Positions 53,099-61,517 of a stretch of 64,000 bases of DNA are shown one piece after another. Source of the stretch: Seminavis robusta (Eukaryota; Bacillariophyta; Bacillariophyceae; Naviculales; Naviculaceae); the NCBI GenBank assembly GCA_903772945.1, contig CAICTM010000039.1:94512-158511 (forward strand), written 5' to 3'. Every line of letters begins with the position of its first letter. The first letter of the stretch is position 1. The position numbers were made by a program, and so were the translations under genes. The notes under the pieces were generated by a model. The model made no database searches. It saw only the letters and a program-made list of their open reading frames with translations, and was not told the origin of the DNA.

Positions 53099-54628
53099 AT
53101 GCCAAGAGGCCACCAGGCGAGGGTGAGATCGGCAAGGGCTTTTGCTCGAAGCCTGTTGAGACAGCTGAGACCACAAAGGAGTGAGTCGGCAAACGCAAGT
53201 GCAGCAGGTGGAGAACAACGTCCGACAAGAAAGCGATACAAACATGCCGATCGATTCAAGAGCAGACAGAAAAAGCTTCGAGATCTGGAGCAGGAAATAG
53301 AGGGACTGCCCACCCTGTTCGAGTTGAAGGATGTCCTCTATGATGAGAACGCATCCATCAGGTTCCTACAGAAGAAGGGTGTGCTCGTCATACCAACTTG
53401 CTGCGAGCGCTGCAACTGTGATGTGGTTCAGGATTGGACACGGCATCAGGTCAGGTGCCAGAAGACGGCATGCATGTACAGTGTCCCAAAGAAGTGCGAA
53501 TTGTGCTCGTGCAAGGATCTTCAAGGAACAACAACACGGCTAGGCGACAATGGAGTCAAGTGCACTGCTGACGACTGTGGCTGGGAGTGGAGCCCTGGGA
53601 AGATATATGTGCGTTCTTTCTTCCGTAACAGTGTCCTCGAAAAGTGTCATCTGCCGAAGAATGAGGTGGTCCACCTCATCTATCTCTGGTTGAACAAGGC
53701 GACAAACACTCAGGTGTGCCAGCAACTGGGATGGAATTCCGAGACAGCGGGTCGCTGGCTGAAATACTGCCGCCAGCTTGTGACTGAAATGATAGTCACC
53801 CAACCACATGTGAACAATATGATTGGTGGGCACAACATCATCGTGGAGATCGACGAGTCGAAGATGGCAAGAAGGAAATACAATCGCGGAAGACGAGTGA
53901 AGGGAAGCTGGGTGCTCGGAATGGTGGAACGAACAGCTGAGAGGAAGATGGTGCTTGTGGTGGTGGACTCACGAGATATGAAGACACTTGAGCATTCGAT
54001 CAAGACATTCGTGCATCCTGGATCTACCATTCACACTGACATGTGGAAGGGATACTTGGGACTGGAAAGACTTGGCTACACACACAAGACTCTCTGTCAC
54101 AAGTATGAGTTTGTCGCTGAGGATGGAACACACACACAGACAGTGGAGGGCAACTGGACTCCACTCAAGAAAGCTATCCCCGTACAGTGCAGAGAAGGGG
54201 CAGACCTGCAGGACTATTTGTTCGAGTACATGTGGCGCAGGAAGAACATTGGACGGCAGTGGGAGGCAATGTGGCAGGGACTGGCACGAGTTAGGATGAC
54301 AAGACGAGAGCTCCAGGAGATATTGCAGGAGCGAGAGCACACGTGTGAGGATGACGACGAAGATTACTGCCCCCTGATTGATGCTAGGCTAGACGAGGAA
54401 GAGGACAGCGCTGGCGACAACCCATGGGGTGATTTCGGAGATGAGACCTTCACTCCAGACACTGACGACGAAGGTGAGAGCAATGGCAACGACGGCACGA
54501 GTGACGAGGACGTGGAACGCATGACGGAAACGATCGCCTACGAGGTAATCAGTGAGCTCATGGCCGGTGGAGCCATTGACCGTTCGATTTTCTTTGATGA
54601 AGGGGGCAATCAGTATGCAATCATTTGA
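53099..54628 (+). CDS. Merlin/ISXO2-like DDE transposase
   Basis: Single exon, 509 aa. I chose ATG 53099; the frame is open upstream without an ATG. The N-terminus is Arg-rich (RVRSARAFARSLLRQLRPQR). Residues ~105-175 are Cys-rich (C-C-E-R-C-N-C ... C-E-L-C-S-C ... C-T-A-D-D-C-G-W), a zinc-ribbon-like DNA-binding region. A helix-turn-helix-like stretch follows (NTQVCQQLGWNSETAGRWLK). The catalytic core matches the IS1595/ISXO2/Merlin pattern: V-E-I-D-E-S-K with Asp252, K-Y-N-R-G-R-R, W-V-L-G-M-V-E-R, H-T-D-M-W-K-G-Y with Asp314, and H-T-Q-T-V-E-G-N-W with Glu350. The C-terminal ~100 residues are acidic and not part of bacterial relatives. By family it cuts and pastes its own element at the inverted repeats. 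All three acidic residues are present, so it may be active. Confidence 0.85.
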   Translation: MPRGHQARVRSARAFARSLLRQLRPQRSESANASAAGGEQRPTRKRYKHADRFKSRQKKLRDLEQEIEGLPTLFELKDVLYDENASIRFLQKKGVLVIPTCCERCNCDVVQDWTRHQVRCQKTACMYSVPKKCELCSCKDLQGTTTRLGDNGVKCTADDCGWEWSPGKIYVRSFFRNSVLEKCHLPKNEVVHLIYLWLNKATNTQVCQQLGWNSETAGRWLKYCRQLVTEMIVTQPHVNNMIGGHNIIVEIDESKMARRKYNRGRRVKGSWVLGMVERTAERKMVLVVVDSRDMKTLEHSIKTFVHPGSTIHTDMWKGYLGLERLGYTHKTLCHKYEFVAEDGTHTQTVEGNWTPLKKAIPVQCREGADLQDYLFEYMWRRKNIGRQWEAMWQGLARVRMTRRELQEILQEREHTCEDDDEDYCPLIDARLDEEEDSAGDNPWGDFGDETFTPDTDDEGESNGNDGTSDEDVERMTETIAYEVISELMAGGAIDRSIFFDEGGNQYAII

Positions 54629-55353
54629 ATGGTTTTGTCGTTTTGTCGTTGTGCTTTGGTGTGGCCAGTCTCTATCTTACGGTGGTCTAATAAGATAGCT
54701 ACGCACTAGTAACTGTTTTTACGCCCTGTTCTTTTGTCATGTATCTGATACCGCCCTATGTGACAGCGTCCGGTAGCATTTTAGTAGTCGGTCATTTAGG
54801 GCGAGATGAAACAACTACCAACTTCGTTTGGCCGGTTTTTGGCAGTTTGTTGACGTTGTAAGAACTGTTATTTGTGGCGCCTTAGTGTAGTCACGAATGT
54901 ACTAAAAAATCTACTGTTACCCTGTGTAGTGAAATTAATTAGGTGACGTTTTTGGGATAATGTGACTCAGGTGGTGGTTGCTGCGCGGTACCGGCTTTTT
55001 TCGCCAAAAAAACAGAAGGGCAATCATCGAGATCTGTGGACTGGCATTATCTCACAATTTTCGAGGGAAGCCATGCCCCTTTGGCTACTGCCATTTTTGT
55101 GCCGTGAACAGCTGCCACAGCAGCCACGATCATAGCAGTTTCTTGGGAAATGGATGGCCATTTTTGGGTGAGGCGATATGCCATAAAAGTCGACAAGCTG
55201 AGGGCTGTGCACCGCCGTGCATTGAATCTCCCCCAAGATGGCCACTTTTTTGCGACTATTTTTGTCTTGTTTTTGTGGTCACGCAGGACTTGGGGGGGTG
55301 GAGAAGTGAAGACAGAGACTTAAGGGGGTGCGACGCTGGGGCAGAAATCTTGA
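54629..55353. other. non-coding right part of the Merlin-like element
   Basis: 3' region of the transposase gene and subterminal DNA. Short palindromic and G-run motifs occur (GGGGGGGTGGAG at 55290), but no gene. Confidence 0.45.
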
Positions 55354-55419
55354 TCTGGGATGTGGGGGAAGTGATTTGACAGCAGCTAGCGGGACATTTG
55401 AAAAGTTGGGCCAGCGTTG
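55354..55419 (-). repeat. Merlin-like element, right terminal inverted repeat
   Basis: It ends GGGCCAGCGTTG, the reverse complement of the left terminus. The 12-base outer block is perfect; the inner part is about 65-70% matched. Confidence 0.75.
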
Positions 55420-55703
55420 TAAATCTACTTAAGTAAATTTTAATCGTGTTCGTGACAGGGGTTGAAGCGTCCCTCTGGTGACGTCACAGCATGGATAACC
55501 CATGGTACCCGCTCGATCAATAGCACTTCGAGTTTCGAGACATCAATGATGTCGACAATGACCCTCCTTTGGAGCCAAAGGAGAACATTTATTTGGGGAC
55601 TGCAAACGTTACAACAGCAAACAACTGTGAGCTGCCTGATTGCTGAACGAAGCCTACTACTAGCCGGTACAAAAAAGGGCCAGTTTATCGAACCGCAACA
55701 ACG

Positions 55704-56627
55704 ATGGACAACGTTAACGAACGAGCCGCTCTCGAGATTCCCCCAGAACCACAGAGACGTATACCAATAGACCCAGATGGACAAGAACCTGTCGACCATC
55801 ATCCACACATCATGGAACCAGCATCGCAAGCAAGTGTGCTAAGCCCCGATGCAACTCGCATGACCTTGTCCGACACGGAACGCCAATGGGCCATGGCGAT
55901 CAAAGAAGCCGTGTTACAAGATCTCGAGTTGGATCCTCTCTCGGATTTTGATATTGTCCAAGTCGCCTTGTTGGATAGAGACAACATAGAGGGGGCGATG
56001 GAAAGAATTTGCAAACTGCAAGCCTTCCAGCAGGAATATCGTGTCACGGACACTGTGGAGCAAGGACAAATCACGACGCAACGATGCTTGGATTTGTTTC
56101 CTGGGTTAATGCTTCACATTTCGTATCAGCCTTCTCTGGGATGTCATGTCCATGCAGGTGATGTGACCAAGTTATACAAGAGCGTTGTGGAGTCTCAGAA
56201 GGATACATCAGCTGCCATTTTGGTTCCTCTCTATTATCTGTTTCATGCCACAAATCCAGACTTTGAATCCATGCGACAAGGCTTGGTGATTTTATGTGAG
56301 TGCGGAGGCTTCAGCTGGACGGATAATTTCAAGTTGGAATATTTTCAAAAGTTTTGGTTGGAGCTTGGTGGTGTCTATCCCATCAAATTAAAGAAAATGA
56401 TGCATTACCACACAAGCTTGTTCTTCAATCTACTTCATTCCATGGGAAGGCCATTTCTGCCAAATGATGTCAAGGAGGTATTTGAGATTGGGCTTTTTTC
56501 CGCGTTGGGAAGACTGGACATAGTGTATCTCTCTCCAAGTGTTCAAACTGCCAATGCCAGATTCAAGACAAGGATTGTGGAATCCCTTCAAACCAGACAT
56601 CATAATGCCAGTAATTTTAGGCTCTGA
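55704..56627 (+). CDS. CRAL-TRIO-like (Sec14-like) protein, left copy
   Basis: Single exon, 307 aa. After a polar N-terminus and a helical segment (TERQWAMAIKEAVLQD), residues ~135-290 have the Sec14 arrangement: H-I-S-Y-Q, P-L-Y-Y-L-F-H-A-T-N-P-D, V-I-L-C-E-C-G-G-F-S-W, F-Q-K-F-W-L-E-L-G-G-V-Y-P-I-K-L-K-K, then Y-H-T-S-L-F-F-N-L-L-H-S-M-G-R-P-F-L-P. The 'YP...LFFNLLHSMGRPFL' run is the most family-like part. Such domains carry a lipid or other hydrophobic ligand; which one is unknown. The gene converges on its inverted copy at 57438-58358. Confidence 0.7.
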   Translation: MDNVNERAALEIPPEPQRRIPIDPDGQEPVDHHPHIMEPASQASVLSPDATRMTLSDTERQWAMAIKEAVLQDLELDPLSDFDIVQVALLDRDNIEGAMERICKLQAFQQEYRVTDTVEQGQITTQRCLDLFPGLMLHISYQPSLGCHVHAGDVTKLYKSVVESQKDTSAAILVPLYYLFHATNPDFESMRQGLVILCECGGFSWTDNFKLEYFQKFWLELGGVYPIKLKKMMHYHTSLFFNLLHSMGRPFLPNDVKEVFEIGLFSALGRLDIVYLSPSVQTANARFKTRIVESLQTRHHNASNFRL

Positions 56628-56825
56628 TTGAATCATTGGATAGATACGAGCAATACTGTATGTACTTTTGATGTGGCAAAGTAGAATCAGCAAGTCTCTA
56701 GATTTTTTGCAATTTGGTTGAGTGACGAAAGAGCCCAAAGCATTTGCCTCACGAGTGAGTCGAGTCATGGAGCCAAGGCTGGCCAAGATTATTTATTTGC
56801 AGCTGCTCTAGCTAGAGTATTGCAG

Positions 56826-57252
56826 CAGTGCCACCATTCCCAAACTGCAGTTTGACCCGAATGAAGTGCTCGAAAAGTCCATTCCCCGCAACTCCATTGG
56901 ATGATCATTCGTTTCGCAACTCGGAGTATTTAGGGCGAGAAGGAGGTTGGCTTTGCCAAACACGGCCCTGGCTCGGCGCTATACTTGCTACTAGCAAGAG
57001 GGGGAGATCAATCACACTAACCGACGAACCGGGGGCTTGTGGCAAATGACGTTGCGAAACGATCGGGCTTGTATGTCAACATTGGATATCGAGAACAGGT
57101 CCTCGACATGTTTTTTCCTACTGACAGGAATGGCTCACCATGGTCTTGGAAGTCGCCATGGATGCATCTCCCTACCAGTACGGTACATCGTACCGGTACT
57201 GACTCAGTCTGCTGACTGAGTGGCGTTGCGGGTGTCAAACTGGGAATGGCAG
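56826..57252. other. unique spacer between palindrome arms
   Basis: No gene. It contains nested short palindromes around 'tcgtaccggtactgactcag tctgctgactgag' (57188-57222). Confidence 0.6.
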
Positions 57253-57437
57253 TGCAATATCTATAGAGCAGCCAGCCGCAAATAATCTTGGCCAAGCCTT
57301 GGCTCCATGGACTCACTCGTGAGACAACTGCTTTGGGCTCTTTCGTCACTCAACCAAATCGCAAAATCTAGAGACTAGCAAATTCTACTTTGCCACATCA
57401 TAAGTACATACAGTATTGCTCGCCTATAAGGTTAGAA

Positions 57438-58358
57438 TCAGAGCCTAAAATTACTTGCATTCTGATGTCTGGTTTGAAGGGATTCCACAATCCTTGTCTT
57501 GAATCTGGCATTGGAAGCTTCCAAACTTGGAGAAAGATACACTATGTCCAGTCTTCCCAACACGGAAAAAAGCCCAATCTCAAATACCTCCTTGACATCA
57601 TTTGGCAGAAATGGCCTTCCCATGGAATGAAGTAGATTGAAGAACAAGCTTGTGTGGTAATGCATCATTTTCTTGAATTTGATGGGATAGACACCACCAA
57701 GCTCCAACCAAAACTTTTGGAAATACCCCAATTTGAAATTATCTTTCCAGCTGAAGCCTCCGCACTCACATAAAAACACCAAGCCTTGTCGCATGGATTC
57801 AAAGTCTGGATTTGTGGCATGAAACAGATAATAGAAAGGAACCATAACGACTGCTGTTGTGTCCCTTTGGGACTCCACAACATTCTTGTATAACTTGGTC
57901 ACATCACCCGCAAAGAAGTGACTCTCCATGGAATCCTGATACGAAATGTGAAGCATTAATCCCGGAAACAAATCTACGCATCGTTGCATTGCTTGTTGTC
58001 CTTGCTCCACAGTGTCAGTGACACAATATTCCTGCTTGAAGGCTTGCAGTTTGCAAATTCTTTCCAGAGCCCCCTCGATGTTGACTCTATCCATCAAGGC
58101 AACTTGGACAATATCAAAATCGGAGATAGGTTCCAACTCGGGATCTTGTAACACGGCTTCTTTGATCGCCATGGCCCATTGGCGTTCCGTGTCGGACAAG
58201 GTCATGCGACTTGCATCGGGGCTTAGCACACTTGCTTGCGGTGCTGGTTCCACATGCAGGTGATGGTCGACAGGTTCTTGTCCATCTGGGTCTATCGGTA
58301 TATGTCTCTGTGGTTCTGCGGGAATTTCGCGAGCGGCTCGTTCGTTAACATTGTCCAT
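57438..58358 (-). CDS. CRAL-TRIO-like (Sec14-like) protein, right inverted copy
   Basis: 306 aa on the minus strand from ATG 58358, intact. It is about 88-90% identical to the left copy, with the same Sec14-like core. Differences include I-S-Y-Q-D-S-M-E-S-H-F-F-A-G-D versus I-S-Y-Q-P-S-L-G-C-H-V-H-A-G-D in the loop before the binding pocket, and a one-residue deletion near residue 35. Conservation of both frames despite many silent changes suggests that both copies have been kept. Confidence 0.7.
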   Translation of the reverse strand: MDNVNERAAREIPAEPQRHIPIDPDGQEPVDHHLHVEPAPQASVLSPDASRMTLSDTERQWAMAIKEAVLQDPELEPISDFDIVQVALMDRVNIEGALERICKLQAFKQEYCVTDTVEQGQQAMQRCVDLFPGLMLHISYQDSMESHFFAGDVTKLYKNVVESQRDTTAVVMVPFYYLFHATNPDFESMRQGLVFLCECGGFSWKDNFKLGYFQKFWLELGGVYPIKFKKMMHYHTSLFFNLLHSMGRPFLPNDVKEVFEIGLFSVLGRLDIVYLSPSLEASNARFKTRIVESLQTRHQNASNFRL

Positions 58359-58529
58359 CGTTGTTGCGGTTCGATAACTGGCTGGTCGAGGTGGCTTTTA
58401 CTGCCAGCTAGCTAGTAGGCTGTGTTCAGCAAGAAGCGGCAAAGTGAGAGAATGGAACCAAGCAGCTGACAGTGTGTGGTGTTGATAGTGGACGAAGGGA
58501 GGCAACTTTTCGCTTACGGATGCCAGTGA

Positions 58530-58572
58530 ACCCTGACCTTACCGTATCTGGAGATGGACTTTGGATCTTCTA
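58530..58572 (+). promoter_or_regulatory. upstream motif shared with the MYND-finger gene
   Basis: AACCCTGACCTTACCGTA, then TCT, GATGGA and CTTTGGATCTT, matching 47957-48003 with a shorter gap. It lies ~55-95 bp upstream of ATG 58625. Confidence 0.45.
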
Positions 58573-58624
58573 CATCATCTAACGCAACACCCCCACCCAA
58601 CAAAGCAAACAAAGGAAGACCAAG

Positions 58625-60256
58625 ATGATGAAGCGGATGCTGATCCACCAAGGCCAACGACATTTCAGTATGAGGAGTATTCGGCGCTTGTCATCACTTC
58701 TCCAGAGGAATTGTACCAACAGAAACACAGCCGAAACCCAACGAAGCAGAAGCTACAGCACGACATCACTACTTCGAAAAGTACCAAGTTCCGACATTCC
58801 CGTGTTATTACAACACGAATTGGACCCTCGCATTCAGATTGATACGAATCGGTACGAACTGGAACGTCATGGACGTGGGGAATCGCATCATCCATCGCGT
58901 CCTCCCAGTGCCATTTGCTATCCGACCAATGCGGACGATGTCGTTCAAATTGTCCAACTCTGCCATGCCCGCCGCATTCCCATGATTCCCTTTGGCGTCG
59001 GCACTTCGGTGGAAGGACACGTCTGTGCCCTCCACGACGGCACGGTCAGTATCGATACACGTCTACTGCAGGACCTGCAATTACCAGATTTTGACACTGC
59101 TAGCGATGATTGGCCCGATCCCATGGCGACCGTGGGAGCGGGTGTGACGCGCAAGACCCTCAATACGGCCCTTCGTCATTCCGGTCTTCAATTTGTGGTG
59201 GATCCTGGAGCGGATGCCACACTCGGTGGCATGACGGCGTGTGGCGCCAGTGGGACCACGGCGGTTCGGTACGGGACCATGCGCGAAAACTTGTTAGCTT
59301 TGCAAGCCGTCTTGCCGAATGGCGAACGAGTTCAGTGTGGCACTCGGGCTCTCAAGAACAGTGCCGGATACGATTTGTTGGGATTGTTTTGTGGTTCCGA
59401 AGGCACGCTCGGTGTCATTACCGAAGTCACGGTCAAATTGCATCCCATTCCCGATCATGTCATGGCGGCCGTTTGTGTCTTTGATACGCTGCGACAAGCC
59501 GCTCAAGCCGTGGCCAGTCTCAAATTTCAATCAGTCACGGCAATGACACGCTGCGAATTGCTCGATGCAAGTGCCGTGGCCGCCTTTAATCAGTACAACC
59601 ACAACAACAATTCTTCTTCATCTGTTGTCCCCACCATGAGCGAACAACCCACCCTCTTTTTGGAAGTCCAAGGCAACGACGAGGCGTCCTTGGAAGCCGA
59701 ATTGACACGGATACGACAAATCTGTTGTGACGAAAACAATGGATATCAATTCCAACACTGTTCCGATCCGGATGAACGAGCCGCCTTGTGGGCCGCACGG
59801 CACGAACTCTACTATGCCAGTATTCATTTGCGACAGGCCGCTACTACTTCTACCAGCGACAACATGAGCGCCGTCTTGACCGATGCCTGTGTGCCACTTT
59901 CGGAGTTTGCCTCCATTTTGGAAGCCACGGCCCGCGATGTCCAAGAACAGAACGTGGTCGGACCCATTTTTGGGCATGCCGGAGATGGTAACTTTCATAC
60001 CATTCTTCCCATTTTCGTACAAGACGAGAATCCCGACTACCTCGAACGCGTTCATGCCGTCAATGATCGACTCATTCAACGGACTCTGGCCGTCGGAGGA
60101 ACGTGTACCGGAGAACACGGCGTCGGCTATGGCAAGTCCCACTATCTTGCACAACAATATGGCACCGGTGCCGTCGATATGATGCGCGCCATCAAACAAG
60201 CCGTCGATCCGCACAATCTCATGAATCCGGGAAAAGTCATTCCTGATGTCAAATAA
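58625..60256 (+). CDS. LDHD: D-lactate dehydrogenase (cytochrome) / glycolate-oxidase-type FAD enzyme, mitochondrial
   Basis: Single exon, 543 aa from ATG 58625 (a second ATG follows directly). The first ~50 residues are rich in Arg, Ser and Thr without acids (RSIRRLSSLLQRNCTNRNTA), a mitochondrial presequence. The FAD-binding PCMH domain runs from ~90 with P-F-G-V-G-T-S-V-E-G-H (~122-132), P-G-A-D-A-T-L-G-G-M, G-T-T-A-V-R-Y-G-T-M-R-E-N and N-S-A-G-Y-D-L-L-G-L-F-C-G-S-E-G-T-L-G-V. The C-terminal FAD-oxidase domain has G-H-A-G-D-G-N-F-H (~450-458) and C-T-G-E-H-G-V-G (~494-501). It ends H-N-L-M-N-P-G-K-V-I-P-D. It oxidises D-lactate (or D-2-hydroxyacids) to the 2-oxoacid and passes electrons to cytochrome c. 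A glycolate dehydrogenase role is possible, and in diatoms that reaction is mitochondrial. Confidence 0.88.
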   Translation: MMKRMLIHQGQRHFSMRSIRRLSSLLQRNCTNRNTAETQRSRSYSTTSLLRKVPSSDIPVLLQHELDPRIQIDTNRYELERHGRGESHHPSRPPSAICYPTNADDVVQIVQLCHARRIPMIPFGVGTSVEGHVCALHDGTVSIDTRLLQDLQLPDFDTASDDWPDPMATVGAGVTRKTLNTALRHSGLQFVVDPGADATLGGMTACGASGTTAVRYGTMRENLLALQAVLPNGERVQCGTRALKNSAGYDLLGLFCGSEGTLGVITEVTVKLHPIPDHVMAAVCVFDTLRQAAQAVASLKFQSVTAMTRCELLDASAVAAFNQYNHNNNSSSSVVPTMSEQPTLFLEVQGNDEASLEAELTRIRQICCDENNGYQFQHCSDPDERAALWAARHELYYASIHLRQAATTSTSDNMSAVLTDACVPLSEFASILEATARDVQEQNVVGPIFGHAGDGNFHTILPIFVQDENPDYLERVHAVNDRLIQRTLAVGGTCTGEHGVGYGKSHYLAQQYGTGAVDMMRAIKQAVDPHNLMNPGKVIPDVK

Positions 60257-61517
60257 TTCCTTGTCATGATTGAGAATCCTGGTTTGGTCTGATGTTGCCA
60301 ACAATGCCACAGGCGTGTTGATGTGCCGTGGTCAGCTTTTGAGTTGGCCGACCAAAGAAACTCGGGCACAACCCAGCATTTATACACAACAACTTCTGCA
60401 TACAAACTAGTAGCCATTGTCTATTGGATATCGTTTGGGCTTCATGTACCACTCCCGCCATGGTAAAAAACTGGTTTTGTTGCAAGCCCATCATGAGCTC
60501 TTCCATGCGGTAACAATTCAGGGAACGAGAGGGCCAAGAAAAGATGACATGGAAGAGAGCAACCATCAAGACGGCAAAATGAACGCCATGGTGCCTTCTT
60601 CCTATTCACGAAAATGAATGATGCCTTGGTGGAATTGACTGCTGCCTCCTCGCAATCTCGGAGTTGCGTCTAATTCAATCGGTCAGTCGTGACACGCAAG
60701 AAAGAAAAGTCGTGGGAGTACATTTTTGCTCGGATTTGGGTTGTGCAAGAGCTCTAGCCAATGTGTTGACTCCTTGTCGTGCTTGGCTGTGAGTTGAACT
60801 TCTCGACAAAAAGTGAGGCCACTCCGCCTAACTAACAACACACAACAACTTACTAGTAATAGCCACCGCCTTTCTTCTGAACCTATCAGATTTCTGTTGG
60901 GGCTTCTGTACTCGACCTGCAAAAGCCCGGTCAGCAAGTGAATACCGTACGAGGCTGCCATCCATCTTTGTGAATGGAGCGTGGGTTCCGTAGCGTGGAA
61001 GTTTGGCAGATCACGTGTGGATCTTATCAGACGAAAATTTTCAGCTCGGTACAAATACTTTCGTGTCGATAACCAGTCATACTTAGCACTTGAAACAGTG
61101 GTGGGTGGACAACAAAACGGACAAATCCCAGAATGCTGGCATGCGACGTGACCAGCGCCAAACAATGTATTGACATACGCACGTCTATGACGTGGCGCTT
61201 TAACGCTAGTTTTAAGTCTAATCTCACAATATTCCGATCGTAGTTCACTCTGAATTCAGAAGCAAGTTCGGTTGGAATTTGCACATCAAGCAAAAGAAAC
61301 TTCCTGCGTACATTCTACGCAGCCGTATACTAGGCGTTTGGCCATTGTCAAACAATTTCGAAAATTCACTCGATTTCTATTAACAACGGTAACTCAAGGG
61401 TGTAACTCAAAACGAAGTTACTCCTTTTTCTTTCATTATCATTACTTGCGACTCTTACTAACCACAAAGCCGCAAGTACTGTTGTTTGTTATTTACCTTT
61501 AGGTTTATTATCTCACC
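60257..61517. other. intergenic, no gene recognised
   Basis: Only short frames without family content. The right part (61200-61517) is AT-richer and may include the long terminal repeat or leader of the retrotransposon that follows, but a second copy is needed to define it. Confidence 0.4.

Larger units (their letters stand above)
50020..55419. mobile_element. Merlin/IS1016-type DNA transposon with two divergent genes
   Basis: A 5.4-kb unit. Terminal inverted repeats of about 65 bp and ~70% identity (50020-50085 and 55354-55419) enclose an intact DDE transposase gene (+, 53099-54628) and an intact companion gene (-, 50267-52394), back to back around a 0.7-kb centre. I could not find the 8-9 bp target duplication expected of Merlin elements next to the outermost CAACGCTGGCCC: the left flank reads GGACTAGG, the right flank TAAATCTA. 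The element is therefore old at its ends, or the true ends differ slightly. Both genes lack stops, which suggests recent selection on the proteins. Confidence 0.7.
55679..58382. repeat. 2.7-kb palindrome (inverted duplication) of a gene and its flanks
   Basis: The left arm (55679-56825) and right arm (57253-58382) are inverted copies, about 1.13 kb each. They start at 'gccagttatcgaaccgcaac aacg' just before each ATG, run through the whole gene and extend ~190 bp beyond each stop ('gagcccaaagca', 'tggagccaaggct', 'ggccaagattattt'). A 427-bp unique spacer (56826-57252) separates them. Small indels and ~10% substitutions show that the duplication is not recent. Confidence 0.9.

Noticed and set aside
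50011-55427. Target-site duplication for the Merlin-like element
   Set aside because: The flanks GGACTAGG and TAAATCTA do not match, and shifting the ends by a few bases gives no 8-9 bp direct repeat.
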